Shown in pieces: positions 54,818 through 64,000 of a stretch of DNA of 64,000 bases (its first letter is position 1; each line of letters opens with the position of its first letter). The position numbers and the translations under genes are program-made. The notes beneath the pieces are model-generated. The model was given only the letters and a program-made list of their open reading frames with translations. It searched no databases and had not been told where the DNA came from. This DNA is from Rhodothermales bacterium (lineage in GTDB: Bacteria > Bacteroidota > Rhodothermia > Rhodothermales > VXPQ01): assembly GCA_951812345.1 (NCBI GenBank), contig OX638295.1:186001-250000 (forward strand), read 5' to 3'.

Positions 54818-56473
54818 TTATTTGAGTAGGGACATCGTTTTCACGGCGACATGCTGCTCGGTCCTCAGGACGTACAGGTACGTGCCGCTGGCGAGCCCCA
54901 CTCCGTCGAACGAGACGCTGTACCGGCCCGCAGGCTGTACGCCGTCTACCAGCATGCGGACCTGGCGACCAAGCATTTCATAGACCGCGAGCGAGATGTT
55001 CTGCGCCTGATCCAGCGAGAATTCGATCGTCGTGGATGGATTGAACGGGTTCGGATAGTTCTGATCCAGCACGAAGGCATCGGGAATTTCCGCACCGATG
55101 GGTTCGACCGACGTCGGATCCATACTGGTCAGGACGCCTGCGTCGGACAGGAAAGACCAGTCTGCGGCCCAGTTCACATGGCCGAAGGCTCCGACATAGT
55201 CGGTAGCATGGAACCAGCTGTCGAGCGCACTATGGTCGGCTCCTGAGAGCGCGGGGCTGCCGTCCGCCGGTCGGGGGTCCAACCCGCCGTCGTTCGTACG
55301 GCTGATGCCGCGAAGCATCGGATCGACAATACGGTTGTTTGCCGTCAACGTTGCATCTGCAAAGTCGTCGTCGAAGAGATCAGGGTCGCCAAACGTTCCG
55401 AAGATGTTGTTGGCCAGCACCAGATCGCCTGCTTCGAACCGCGCCCGGCTGTCTTCCCCCGAATCCAGATCCTCGATGTCAATGGCTTGGCCATGAAAGT
55501 CGTGGAAGATCGAGTTGTAGTACTTGCCGCCCGCATTGTCGCGAATCTCAAGTGCAGCGTCGTTCTCGTCATTTGCCGAGCTGGCGCCCGATCCGATGTA
55601 CGTGGCGTTGGAGATCAGCGGCGTGGCGTACGGCTGCCCGTCTTCCGGATCCGTGCCGCCGTCGTGTTCTCCGGCGCGGTCGCCGATGTCTTCGGCCTGG
55701 ATGACGAACCAGAACTGTCCCTTGCCGCGGAAGCCTTCGTCGTAGTCCATAGCGTCGTCTCCGTTGAAGGCGGAGATGAGGTAGCGGGTGTTGGCGGCGC
55801 CACCGAACCATTCGAAGCCATCGTCCGCGTTGTTGAAGACTTCGACGTACTCGATGGTGGTGCCGGAGCCAACGCCTCCCATGGTCAGTCCGTTGATTTC
55901 GTTGCCGGCCCCGATGTCCGATCCGCCGTAGCGGATAGACACATAGCGGAATACGCCAGAGTCGTCAGCATCGTCGCAGGCCATGCCCGAACCTGTGCCG
56001 CCGGGATCGCAGCCGTAGAGTCCGCGCCCTTCGGTGACGGGCACGCCCTCAATGGCGGTTTCGCCCGGCGTGGAGTTCAGGCCGGCCTTGCCGAGGAGAA
56101 TGACGCCGCCCCAGAGTCCGCGTGTGTCAAGCGGCAGGTCGTTCGGGTCATTTATGTCATCGGCTTCGGCGGTGAAGATGATGGGGTTGTTGGCCGTGCC
56201 GTTGGCGTAAATTTTTCCGCCTCGCGTGACGATGAGGGCGGATGCATTTGCTCCCGGGTTGGGCTTGCCCTTGACGACGGTGCCCTCCTCGATGGTGAGG
56301 GTGGCGCCGTCTTCGACAAAGACATGGCCGTCGAGGACATAGGTGTTGTCCGATGTCCACATGACGTCGCCCGTGAGCGATCCCGTCACATCAACAATGT
56401 TCTGGGCGGTTGCGCTCTGTGGCGCGAAAATGAGCAGCGCGAGGGCCGCAAGAGTAAGTAGCTTGCGATACAT
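54818..56473 (-). CDS. Secreted protein with type IX secretion C-terminal sorting domain
   Basis: 551 residues. Signal peptide (1-23, ends SATAQ), then repetitive strand-rich sequence with DGATLTIEEGTVVKGKPNPG, GTTIEYVEVFNNADDGFEWF and SVRYGG-like turns, as in right-handed beta-helix proteins. The last 85 residues form the Por sorting domain: FVLDQNYPNPFNPSTTIEFS, VYEMLGRQVRMLVDGVQPAG and GTYLYVLRTEQHVAVKTMSL. It is therefore probably exported and anchored to, or released from, the cell surface. The gene for a large TonB receptor lies 122 nt upstream, and the two may act together. Confidence 0.9.
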   Translation of the reverse strand: MYRKLLTLAALALLIFAPQSATAQNIVDVTGSLTGDVMWTSDNTYVLDGHVFVEDGATLTIEEGTVVKGKPNPGANASALIVTRGGKIYANGTANNPIIFTAEADDINDPNDLPLDTRGLWGGVILLGKAGLNSTPGETAIEGVPVTEGRGLYGCDPGGTGSGMACDDADDSGVFRYVSIRYGGSDIGAGNEINGLTMGGVGSGTTIEYVEVFNNADDGFEWFGGAANTRYLISAFNGDDAMDYDEGFRGKGQFWFVIQAEDIGDRAGEHDGGTDPEDGQPYATPLISNATYIGSGASSANDENDAALEIRDNAGGKYYNSIFHDFHGQAIDIEDLDSGEDSRARFEAGDLVLANNIFGTFGDPDLFDDDFADATLTANNRIVDPMLRGISRTNDGGLDPRPADGSPALSGADHSALDSWFHATDYVGAFGHVNWAADWSFLSDAGVLTSMDPTSVEPIGAEIPDAFVLDQNYPNPFNPSTTIEFSLDQAQNISLAVYEMLGRQVRMLVDGVQPAGRYSVSFDGVGLASGTYLYVLRTEQHVAVKTMSLLK

Positions 56474-56542
56474 GGATATGAAGGTGAGTTGGTTTGAAGG
56501 ATGGAGGTTGTTAATGTTGTCGTAACATAGGCCCGAAACAGT

Positions 56543-56568
56543 GCGGGGCGACTCAAAGGCCGCCCCGC
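56543..56568 (-). terminator. GC-rich hairpin after the TonB receptor gene
   Basis: GCGGGGCG (56543) and CGCCCCGC (56561) form an 8-bp stem with a 10-nt loop, 28 nt after the receptor stop. The following bases on the minus strand lack a T run, so it may be an attenuating or RNA-stabilising hairpin rather than a full terminator. Confidence 0.4.
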
Positions 56569-56595
56569 GCAGAGAATTCGGTATATTGTATCAGG

Positions 56596-59505
56596 TCAAT
56601 CGAGTGCGTAGCTCAGGCCGAGTGAAAAGGATCGCCCGAAGGTATAGGATTCCGCAATGAAATCGGCGCCATTGTACGTGTGGGAGAACACCGTCTTCTG
56701 GTCCAGAAGATTTTTCACGGAGCCCTTGAGCCCGAAATTGAACCAGAGGTCTTGCTTGATCGTCAGGTCGACGATATGCCTCGGCTGCTCGAAGATGTTC
56801 GGCGTGCCTCCCGACGCCACGCGATCCAGACGTTGTCCGAACACATTGTAGTACACGCTTGCCGTGGCGCCGATCTCCGGGTTGTCGTAGGTCATGTCGA
56901 GATTGACCACGTACGGGGACTGTCCCTGCAGGGGACGCGTGTCCGTAGCGTCCGGACGCAGCGCCCGGATGAGTTCCAATTCATTCGCTTCGATCGCAAC
57001 CTGGGAGCGGACGAACGATATGTTGGCGCCCGCCTGTACGAACCGGAGGAAGCTGGCCAACTGGTCAAGGTTTTTCCGCGCTTCGATTTCCACACCGTAG
57101 ACCGTGGCGTGATCGGTGTTCTGGAATTGCACGTTGGGCGTGGACGCCGCGGCCCGCGGATTGATGGCCCGTTCGATCGGGTTGCGAAAATACTTGTAGA
57201 AACCGCTCACGGCAAAGATTTCGCCGGGGCGGGCAAACCACTCCCAGCGCACATCGTAGTTGTCGATGAGCGTGCGTTCGATCTCCGGGTTGCCGAGATA
57301 AATGTAGTCGCCGATGAAACTGAACGAGGCATAGGGCGCAATTTCACGGAAATTCGGACGCGCCAGCGTACGGCCTTGCGCGAGCCGTACGTTCATGTTT
57401 TCCCGGATTTCGTACACGAGGTTCATGGAGGGCAGGAGGTCCCGCGTGTCGATGATACCCTTGTCCAGCGAGGTGTCCGCGCTTGCTACCACCATGTCCG
57501 TGGTTTCCAGGCGCAAGCCCCCGATTGCGCGCAGGTTGCGGGTCAGTGGAATGTCCAACATTACGTAGCCTGCCATGATATCCTGGTCGCCGTCATAGTT
57601 GCCGGACAGCGCCGAGGCGTCGAAGATATAGTTGCCGAAACGGAAGAACCGTTCGGTGCTGGCGTCTTCGGAAATGCCCACCTGTTCCGGGCCGAAGAAG
57701 GTTGCCGGGTCGCCGTCGTAGCGAATCTTGTCCTGCTGAAATTCGAAGCGCCGCTCGCGGAACGCACGGGACTTGCGTTCCATACTTCCGCCCACCTTCA
57801 CTTGCGCCGACAACCCTCCCCACGGCTTGAAAGGCACGGAAGCATCCAGCGAGCCGCTGCGCACATCTTCTTCCATCGTGCGGAAATATCGCGTCGGCAC
57901 GGGATACAGCGCCGGGCTGATGGAGTAGGAAGTTCTCGTCTCGCCGTTTCGTTCGAACGTGGTGTAGTGGTTCGTAAAGAACCGCAAGTCCGGCTCCTCC
58001 TGCAAGGTGTTTGCCAGCGAACCGGTCCATTCGATCTTCAGGCCATTATCGCCGAAGAGCACATGTTCGCCGCGGGCCTGATAACTGTCCAGCTCCCGCG
58101 ACACGTACTGGAGGGTGCGGGTTTCGTAGGTGGACTCTTCGTCAAAGTCTCGGGGGAACACCCCGAACTGGTAACGCGCCGACGATTCGCCGCTCCGGTT
58201 GTTCATGTAGTTGAAGCCCAGTTCGTGCTTCGGATGCGGCTTGTAGCTGGCGTTGATTAGCGATCCCCACAGCACCTCGTCCGTACCGCGCTGGTCCGTA
58301 AACAGAAAATCATTGTTGAGTTCCTGGGCGGAAGCGCTCGTAAGTGTGTACCGTCCGACCGAGCCGTCCCCGTACTCCCGGACGTTCCGGCTGTAACTTA
58401 TGCTGGCGATGATGCCGAGTGGCCTGCCAAAAACCGGCAACTGGTTTCCGAGCGAGAAACTGTAGCTCTGGTTCACCGGGGCGGAAAGGCGGGTGGGCGC
58501 CATGACGCCGCTGAACGCCCTGGAAAGCCGGTCCAGTTCCTGGGCAGCCGCCGCATCCGTGAACGCATTACCGATGTTTGGAATGTGCAGATTCGGGTTG
58601 TTGAAAACCTCCGGTAAGGTATGTGTCCCCCCGTTGTTTCCGAGCCATCCGGCCGAACCCCCTTCGTAGGAAAGGAAGTCGCTGCCCGGTGCGATATTTC
58701 CCTTATAACTGATCGAGGAGGAGAACGAAACGGTAAAGTCGTCCGGGAACGCCTTCGTCCCGATGTTCACCGAGCCCCCCGAGAAACTGCCCGGCTTGTC
58801 CGGGGTGAAAGTTTTCGATGTGACGATGTTGTCGAGCAGGTTCGCCGGGAAAAGGTCCAGCGGTACGGAGTTCCGGTCCGGATCCGCACTCGGCAGGGTG
58901 GCGCCGTTGAGCTGCGTATTCATGTACCGGTCGCCGAGCCCCCGCACGTACACGTACTTGCCGCCCACGACAGACACCCCTGTTACCTTCTCCATGGCGT
59001 CCGCGGCGGTGGAACTGCCCGACCGCCCGATGGCCTCGGCGCTGATGGCGTCACTGACGGCGGCGGCTTTCTGCCGCTGTTTGAGCAGGGAGGCCTCCGT
59101 GTTTTCCAGGGTGCGGGCCGTAACCACGACCTCGTCCAGGCCGATCGATTCCGGCACGAGCGCCAGATCGACCGTGGTGGGCTCTCCCGCCGCGACGATG
59201 ACATCCGTAACGGTGACCCCCGTGTAACCGATGTAGGAGAAAACGATATTGTACGTCCCCGGCTCCACGTCGCTGATCGTATAATCCCCGTCGAGGTCGG
59301 TCGTCGAGCCGATCAGCGTACCTTCGATCAGGACATTGGCGCCTATGAGGGTTTCTCCGGTTTCAGAGTCAACCACGTTGCCGGTGATGGATCCTGATTG
59401 GGCGAATGCCGTTGATGCGATGAGCGAGAGTCCGAGACAGACGAAAGGGAGACAGGCGGTAAATACGGCGGGAAATTCCCTGCGCCGCCCATGTAATCGT
59501 ATCAT
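56596..59505 (-). CDS. TonB-dependent outer-membrane receptor with carboxypeptidase-like N-domain
   Basis: 969 residues from ATG 59505 (an upstream in-frame extension to 59694 is unlikely because a signal peptide, ending STAFAQ, begins here). The N-domain has SITGNVVDSETGETLIGANV and YTISDVEPGTYNIVFSYIGY. The plug domain has KVTGVSVVGGKYVYVRGLGD, RYMNTQLNGATLPSADPDRN and SVPLDLFPANLLDNIVTSKT. The barrel ends with FGRSFSLGLSYALD. The GGKYVYVRGLGDRY style is typical of receptors for complex organic ligands. The substrate is unknown; the gene downstream encodes a type IX cargo. Confidence 0.93.
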   Translation of the reverse strand: MIRLHGRRREFPAVFTACLPFVCLGLSLIASTAFAQSGSITGNVVDSETGETLIGANVLIEGTLIGSTTDLDGDYTISDVEPGTYNIVFSYIGYTGVTVTDVIVAAGEPTTVDLALVPESIGLDEVVVTARTLENTEASLLKQRQKAAAVSDAISAEAIGRSGSSTAADAMEKVTGVSVVGGKYVYVRGLGDRYMNTQLNGATLPSADPDRNSVPLDLFPANLLDNIVTSKTFTPDKPGSFSGGSVNIGTKAFPDDFTVSFSSSISYKGNIAPGSDFLSYEGGSAGWLGNNGGTHTLPEVFNNPNLHIPNIGNAFTDAAAAQELDRLSRAFSGVMAPTRLSAPVNQSYSFSLGNQLPVFGRPLGIIASISYSRNVREYGDGSVGRYTLTSASAQELNNDFLFTDQRGTDEVLWGSLINASYKPHPKHELGFNYMNNRSGESSARYQFGVFPRDFDEESTYETRTLQYVSRELDSYQARGEHVLFGDNGLKIEWTGSLANTLQEEPDLRFFTNHYTTFERNGETRTSYSISPALYPVPTRYFRTMEEDVRSGSLDASVPFKPWGGLSAQVKVGGSMERKSRAFRERRFEFQQDKIRYDGDPATFFGPEQVGISEDASTERFFRFGNYIFDASALSGNYDGDQDIMAGYVMLDIPLTRNLRAIGGLRLETTDMVVASADTSLDKGIIDTRDLLPSMNLVYEIRENMNVRLAQGRTLARPNFREIAPYASFSFIGDYIYLGNPEIERTLIDNYDVRWEWFARPGEIFAVSGFYKYFRNPIERAINPRAAASTPNVQFQNTDHATVYGVEIEARKNLDQLASFLRFVQAGANISFVRSQVAIEANELELIRALRPDATDTRPLQGQSPYVVNLDMTYDNPEIGATASVYYNVFGQRLDRVASGGTPNIFEQPRHIVDLTIKQDLWFNFGLKGSVKNLLDQKTVFSHTYNGADFIAESYTFGRSFSLGLSYALD

Positions 59506-59693
59506 GGCATAAAAACGGGTCGATCGGTAAGTGGCTCTTATGCGAAGCGCGGCATGCCGTATCTTGTGCCAGACGCGCTCATCCGCACGGCAAACATACC
59601 CGTTTGGCATTACCAAAATGTTAAGATGGGTTTGCCATTTGTTTATGAGCCGAAAAATCCGCGATCCGCTCAGGAATCCCCGCAAAGAATACA

Positions 59694-60896
59694 TTGTCCG
59701 ACCGTTCTTCCCGGGATTCCCTGATTCTGTTCGCTCTGTGGCTGATGGTGTTCTCCGCCAGCAGCCAGGTGATCATCATTTCGCCCATTCTGCCTCGCAT
59801 CGCAGAGGCGCTGGTTGTGCAGGAATCGCTGCTCGGTACGCTGGTCACGTCCTACGCGGTGATGCTGGCCATTTTTGCGCTGGTGACCGGGCCGATCTCC
59901 GACAAGATCGGGCGTCGCCGGATTTTGCTGATAGGGACCGGTTTCATGGCGGCGTGCCTGTATCTGCACGGCCTGGCCGATACGTACGTTTCTCTACTCG
60001 CTGTGCGGGCGCTGGCGGGCGCGGCGGGCGGCGCGCTGAGCGGAGCCGCCGTCGCGTATGTAGGGGACTATTTCCCGTACGACCGGCGGGGGTGGGCCAA
60101 CGGATGGGTGATGAGCGGGATTGCGGTCGGACAGGTGGTTGGTATCCCGCTCGGGACACTCCTGGCAGAGTTCGGGGACTACCGCTGGCCGTTTCTGATG
60201 TTTGCGGTCACGATGACAGGCGCCTTTTTCCTGATCTGGAGAGTGGTCCCGCAGCCGGATGTGCAGCGCGATGTGCGCCGCCTTTCCGTACGACGGGCCG
60301 TCTCGGATTATATCGCCCTCTGCCGCCGCCCCGTGACCCGCAACGCCGCCCTGGTTTATTTCCTGACGTTTCTCGGGGTTGGGTTATACCTTGTTTATCT
60401 TCCCGCCTGGCTGGAGCGCGGCCTGAGCGTGCGCGGAGAAGCGATCGCGGCGCTTTTTCTGGTCGGCGGCCTTGCTCATGTGGTGGCTGGGCCCGCTGCC
60501 GGCAAACTATCCGATCGGGTCGGGCGCAAGCCGCTCGTGGTCTGGTCGTGCATCGGTCTGGCGGTCGTGATGCCCCTGATGACCTGGCTGGTGAGCGATA
60601 TGTGGATCGCCAGTCTGTTTTTCACGGTAGCCATGTTGCTGCTTGCCTTGCGTATCAGCCCGCTTCAGTCGCTGCTGAGTGCGCTCGTTCCTGCGAACAG
60701 CCGGGGGATGCTGATGAGTTTCGCCATTGCTTCGGGGCAGGTGGGGATTGGCATCAGCGGAGGGATAGCCGGTCTGGCCTACGCGCGCTACGGCTACTGG
60801 AGTAATACGCTGCTTGCTATCGGCGCGGTTTTGATCATGGCGCTGATGGTCTGGCGCGGCCTGCCGGAGCCGCAGAAGACAGCTCCTGCGCATTGA
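59694..60896 (+). CDS. MFS transporter, probable drug/metabolite exporter
   Basis: 400 residues with about 12 hydrophobic helices starting at LILFALWLMVFSASSQVIII. MFS signatures are TGPISDKIGRRRILLIGTGF (between helices 2 and 3) and GPAAGKLSDRVGRKPLVVWS in the second half. The start is TTG at 59694, directly adjoining the divergent receptor's upstream region. Substrate unknown. It is followed 23 nt later by the DUF721 gene. Confidence 0.88.
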   Translation: MSDRSSRDSLILFALWLMVFSASSQVIIISPILPRIAEALVVQESLLGTLVTSYAVMLAIFALVTGPISDKIGRRRILLIGTGFMAACLYLHGLADTYVSLLAVRALAGAAGGALSGAAVAYVGDYFPYDRRGWANGWVMSGIAVGQVVGIPLGTLLAEFGDYRWPFLMFAVTMTGAFFLIWRVVPQPDVQRDVRRLSVRRAVSDYIALCRRPVTRNAALVYFLTFLGVGLYLVYLPAWLERGLSVRGEAIAALFLVGGLAHVVAGPAAGKLSDRVGRKPLVVWSCIGLAVVMPLMTWLVSDMWIASLFFTVAMLLLALRISPLQSLLSALVPANSRGMLMSFAIASGQVGIGISGGIAGLAYARYGYWSNTLLAIGAVLIMALMVWRGLPEPQKTAPAH

Positions 60897-60919
60897 TTCC
60901 TGTACAATAGTCCTGCGCC

Positions 60920-61213
60920 ATGCCCCGATCCGGAGTATCCCGCCCACTGGGCGATGTTCTCGAAGTCCTTATTAACCGGATGAACATCCGGGCCCGGCTC
61001 GACGAGGCGAGGGTGATAGACACGTGGCAGCAGCTGGCCGGGCCGGAAGTATGCGCCGTCATGGACGGAGCCTGGGTGCGGGGCCGAAAACTTTTCGTCA
61101 CGATCACAAGCGCCGCCTGTCGTCAGGAAATGCACCTTGACCGGTCGGGATGGCGCGACCGCCTCAACAAGCAGCTCGGCGCCGAGCGCATCGAGCAGAT
61201 CGTGTTCCGGTAA
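60920..61213 (+). CDS. DUF721 (DciA-like) protein
   Basis: 97 residues with the DUF721 pattern: LGDVLEVLINRMNIRARLDE, VIDTWQQLAGPEVC, then VTITSAACRQEMHLDRSGWR and LGAERIEQIVF. DciA is the proposed ancestral loader of DnaB in bacteria without DnaC or DnaI. This fits dnaB at 36.7 kb and the absence of a loader gene in view. Confidence 0.85.
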   Translation: MPRSGVSRPLGDVLEVLINRMNIRARLDEARVIDTWQQLAGPEVCAVMDGAWVRGRKLFVTITSAACRQEMHLDRSGWRDRLNKQLGAERIEQIVFR

Positions 61214-61222
61214 AAGGGCGGA

Positions 61223-62476
61223 CTACTCTTCGAATTTCCTGAAAGCCACCGACGTATTGTGGCCGCCGAACCCGAACGCGTTGCTGACGGCAACCCGCAC
61301 CGGACGATCTTTCGGCTCATTGAAGGTGTAATCGAGGTCGCATGCCGGGTCTGCCTCTTCGAAATTAATGGTGGGCGGGACGCGGTCATGCACGATCGCC
61401 AGGATGGCTGCGATGGCTTCGACCGCGCCGGCCGCGCCCAGCAGGTGGCCGGTCATGCTCTTCGTAGAAGACAAACTCATCGCATAGGCATGGTCGCCGA
61501 ACACGTGCTTGACGGCTTTCGTTTCCGCTACATCGCCAAGGGGCGTGGATGTGCCGTGCATATTCAGGTAGTCCACTTCTTCGCCTTTCAGGTCGGCGTC
61601 CCGGAAGAGGGAATACATGGCCAGTGCAGCACCATCTCCCTCGGGGTCCGGGGCCGTCATATGGTACGCGTCGGCGGACATGCCTACACCGATGATTTCG
61701 GCGTGAATCCTCGCGCCCCGGTTCCGGGCATGGTTCAGCTCTTCGAGGACGAGCGCCCCGGCGCCTTCGCCGAGGACAAATCCGTCGCGGCCGGCGTCGA
61801 AGGGGCGGCTGGCCCTGGCGGGGTCGTCGTTTCGCGTCGAGAGGGCACGGAGCGCATTGAACCCGCCTACGCCAAGCTCTGTGACGCTGGCCTCCGAACC
61901 TCCCGAAAGAATCGCGTCGGCCTGTCCCTGCCGGATCAGCATAAAGGCGTCCCCGATGTTGTTGTTGCCCGTTGCACACGCAGAAACGATGCAGTAATTC
62001 GGCCCCCGGAAACCATACTTCATCGAAATGTGCCCGCTCGCGATGTCCGGGATCATCATCGGAATGAAGAACGGCGAGATACGGCGGGGGCCTTTGTCGA
62101 GATGAATCGACGTTTGGTCCTGAAACGTCTCCAACCCCCCGATGCCACTTCCGAAGACGACGCCGATACGATCTTTCACAGCTTGCGGCAGGTCCTCGTC
62201 CAGGCCGGCATCATGCACGGCCTGTTCCGCTGCGACCATTGCAAATTGGGCGAACCTGTCCAGCCGGTTCACCGCCTTAGACCCAAGGGCCTGCCTGGCG
62301 TCAAACCCCTTGAGTTCGCAGGCGAACTTCGTTGGGAATGCTTCCGTGTCGAACAGGGTGATCGGGGCCGCCCCGCTTTCCCCCCGCATCATGGCCTCCC
62401 AGAAGGCGTCAACGGAGTTTCCGAGCGGGGTCAGGGCACCCATCCCCGTGATTACAACTCTGCGTTCTTTTGGCAT
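61223..62476 (-). CDS. fabF: FabF, 3-oxoacyl-[ACP] synthase II
   Basis: Elongating condensing enzyme, 417 residues, beginning KERRVVITGMGALTPLGNSV. Catalytic Cys is in YCIVSACATGNNNIGDAFML, His in LNMHGTSTPLGDVAETKA and His in SMTGHLLGAAGAVEAIAAI. It lies 24 nt after acpP, the conserved acpP-fabF pair; other fatty-acid genes are at 14-18 kb. Confidence 0.98.
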   Translation of the reverse strand: MPKERRVVITGMGALTPLGNSVDAFWEAMMRGESGAAPITLFDTEAFPTKFACELKGFDARQALGSKAVNRLDRFAQFAMVAAEQAVHDAGLDEDLPQAVKDRIGVVFGSGIGGLETFQDQTSIHLDKGPRRISPFFIPMMIPDIASGHISMKYGFRGPNYCIVSACATGNNNIGDAFMLIRQGQADAILSGGSEASVTELGVGGFNALRALSTRNDDPARASRPFDAGRDGFVLGEGAGALVLEELNHARNRGARIHAEIIGVGMSADAYHMTAPDPEGDGAALAMYSLFRDADLKGEEVDYLNMHGTSTPLGDVAETKAVKHVFGDHAYAMSLSSTKSMTGHLLGAAGAVEAIAAILAIVHDRVPPTINFEEADPACDLDYTFNEPKDRPVRVAVSNAFGFGGHNTSVAFRKFEE

Positions 62477-62500
62477 AAGGGACGTAGGCGTAGCGCGGCC

Positions 62501-62740
62501 TTACGAAACCTTTTCCTCGAGATAACTCACCGCATCGCCCACCGTTGCGATGGTTTCTGCTTCCTCATCGGAAATGGTGATATCGAATTCCTTCTCGAAC
62601 TCCATGATCAACTCAACCGTGTCAAGCGAGTCCGCACCGAGATCATTCGTGAACGAAGCGTCGGAAACGACATCGGACTCTTCAACGCCCAGCTTCTCCA
62701 CGATGATGGATGTGACCTTCTCTGCGATCGGGTTCGCCAT
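62501..62740 (-). CDS. acpP: Acyl carrier protein
   Basis: 79-residue acidic protein with the phosphopantetheine Ser38 in [19 protein letters not shown]. It starts [20 protein letters not shown] and ends [10 protein letters not shown]. It carries growing acyl chains for the Fab enzymes and precedes fabF. Confidence 0.98.
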   Translation of the reverse strand: MANPIAEKVTSIIVEKLGVEESDVVSDASFTNDLGADSLDTVELIMEFEKEFDITISDEEAETIATVGDAVSYLEEKVS

Positions 62741-63024
62741 GATTCAAAGCCTCCGGTAAATTGGTGGAACAGGCCGCGGCGCTTCCCGGAAAGCGGAAGT
62801 CAACCTAACGGCAGTGGTTTGGTAAGAACCTTTTTGTCAGGAACGCCCGAAGTTACGGCAGGGTGCTTGTATAAGCAACGTTGTGTTACGCTGAAACCCG
62901 GACGCAGTCTTTGTAAAATCGTATTGAGGGGCCGTTGGAGCGAATCTATCTTGCGTATTTCCCGTTGGATTAACCCTTTCCGGGCATCAGGGAGCCACCG
63001 GTTTTATCACACCACAATCGTTAT
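62741..63024 (+). other. 284-nt gene-free spacer upstream of metK
   Basis: No coding sequence is seen. It must carry the promoters of acpP (minus) and metK (plus). A small hairpin TGCTT-GTAT-AAGCA occurs near 62866. I looked for a SAM riboswitch of the SAM-I or SAM-II kind and saw no matching core. There is no clear ribosome site before the metK ATG. Confidence 0.4.
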
Positions 63025-64000
63025 ATGTCGTACCTGTTTACTTCTGAATCCGTATCCGAAGGCCATCCAGATAAAGTGGCGGACCAGATATCCGACGCTG
63101 TGCTGGACGCTGCGCTGACGGACGATCCGTACAGCCGCGTAGCGGTCGAAACGCTTGTGACGACAGGGCTCGTACTTGTAGCCGGAGAAATGACGACCCG
63201 GACCTACGTGGACGTCGAAAAAATCACACGCGAGACGATCAGGGAAATCGGGTACACGGACCCCGCGTTGCGTTTCGATGCGGAGTCATGCGCTGTCCTG
63301 ACGGCTATTCACGAACAGAGCGGGGATATCAGGCAGGGAGTCGATACGGGGGGCGCAGGCGATCAGGGTATCATGTTCGGATATGCCTGCCGCGAGTCGG
63401 AGAACCTTATGCCGCTTCCCATCACGTATGCGCACAGACTGGTCCGCGAACTGGCGAGCATTCGCAAGCGGGACAGTATCATGCCGTATTTGCGGCCGGA
63501 TGCCAAGAGTCAGGTTACGATCGAGTATGAGGATGATCGCCGTACACCGAGGCGCATTCATACGGTGGTCCTGTCGACCCAGCACGACGCCGAAATCGAA
63601 CGAGCCGATATCGAGGCCGATATTCGCGCCCATTTGCTGCCGAGGGTGATCGACGACTACCTGCTGGACGACGAGTACATTCTGCATGTGAATCCCACGG
63701 GACGGTTCGTGCTCGGGGGGCCGCATGCCGATGCAGGGCTTACGGGCCGCAAGATCATTGTAGATACGTATGGCGGAAAGGGCGCTCACGGCGGCGGAGC
63801 CTTCAGCGGAAAAGATGCATCCAAGGTGGATCGGTCCGGCGCCTATGCGGCGCGGCATATAGCGAAAAACATTGTGCAGGCCCATCTTGCGGAAGAGGTA
63901 GAGGTTCAGATATCCTATGCGATCGGCGTCGAGGAGCCGGTTTCTGTTGCTCTCGACACGAAGGGCACGGGCAGCGCGCTACCGGATCGGGAACTGGCGG
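63025..64000 (+). CDS. metK: S-adenosylmethionine synthetase (MetK), C-terminus cut by window edge
   Basis: Makes SAM from methionine and ATP. The frame is open from ATG 63025 to the window edge (325 codons). Motifs: [20 protein letters not shown] at the start, [16 protein letters not shown], and [20 protein letters not shown] followed by [20 protein letters not shown]. The C-terminal ~60 residues are missing. SAM is used by RsmG and many methyltransferases. Confidence 0.97.
   Translation, partial: MSYLFTSESVSEGHPDKVADQISDAVLDAALTDDPYSRVAVETLVTTGLVLVAGEMTTRTYVDVEKITRETIREIGYTDPALRFDAESCAVLTAIHEQSGDIRQGVDTGGAGDQGIMFGYACRESENLMPLPITYAHRLVRELASIRKRDSIMPYLRPDAKSQVTIEYEDDRRTPRRIHTVVLSTQHDAEIERADIEADIRAHLLPRVIDDYLLDDEYILHVNPTGRFVLGGPHADAGLTGRKIIVDTYGGKGAHGGGAFSGKDASKVDRSGAYAARHIAKNIVQAHLAEEVEVQISYAIGVEEPVSVALDTKGTGSALPDRELA

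Noticed and set aside
62741..63024. Possible SAM riboswitch before metK
   Set aside because: No SAM-I or SAM-II core can be drawn; the distance alone is not evidence.

Overview
The window looks like the chromosome of a moderately GC-rich member of the Rhodothermota/Bacteroidota side of the tree (Rhodothermales-like). The evidence is a secreted protein with a type IX secretion C-terminal sorting domain, large TonB-dependent receptors with carboxypeptidase-regulatory N-domains, a DUF4249-type lipoprotein pair beside a receptor, the rpmB-rpmG-DUF4295 block typical of Bacteroidota, and weak or absent Shine-Dalgarno sequences on many genes. It is mostly core genome and probably origin-proximal: rpmH-rnpA-yidC-mnmE-mnmG-rsmG, dnaA-dnaN, dnaB and a DciA-like gene all lie here.

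Layout. 1-6.4 kb (minus): the rpmH to rsmG cluster (ribosome, RNase P, membrane insertion, tRNA wobble modification). 6.5-6.8 kb: tRNA-Gly and tRNA-Val. 7.2-12.7 kb (plus): a partner-switching signalling cluster (STAS, response-regulator/PP2C phosphatase, RsbW-like kinase) continuing into a periplasmic ligand-binding protein and a membrane histidine kinase. 12.8-19.3 kb (minus): a DEAD-box helicase with a duplicated tail, then DUF177-rpmF-plsX-fabH-fabD-fabG. 19.3-22.5 kb: a 260-bp MITE-like element, DnaA boxes, dnaA and dnaN. 22.7-27.8 kb: a decayed sigma factor, then rplM-rpsI-rpsB-tsf-pyrH-frr and tRNA-Ser. 27.9-32.6 kb (minus): a short peptide ORF, two tandem lipoproteins and a TonB receptor behind an 11-bp tandem-repeat array. 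32.7-38.2 kb (plus): yicC-gmk-rpoZ-coaBC-udg-dnaB. 38.2-41.6 kb (minus): a lactonase-like lipoprotein, three tRNAs, the rpmB-rpmG-DUF4295 block and a phosphosulfolactate synthase. 41.8-49.0 kb (minus): an FtsX/LolE permease, a lipoprotein, ychF, a phosphatase, nusB and comEC. 49.2-50.6 kb: gene remnants and a DnaA-box-rich, AT-rich region that is the best oriC candidate. 50.6-64 kb: pgi, a NUDIX gene, recJ, a type IX cargo protein, a TonB receptor, an MFS transporter, dciA, fabF-acpP and the start of metK.

How the parts fit. Replication initiation (dnaA, dnaN, dnaB, dciA and a probable origin), translation (ribosomal proteins, tsf, frr, six tRNAs, mnmEG), and fatty-acid and phospholipid synthesis (acpP, fabD/F/G/H, plsX) dominate. 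The accessory content is the partner-switching/two-component cluster, the two TonB loci, a small family of intergenic inverted-repeat elements (five copies or fragments) and decaying genes near the putative origin. I found no CRISPR array, prophage or intact insertion sequence.
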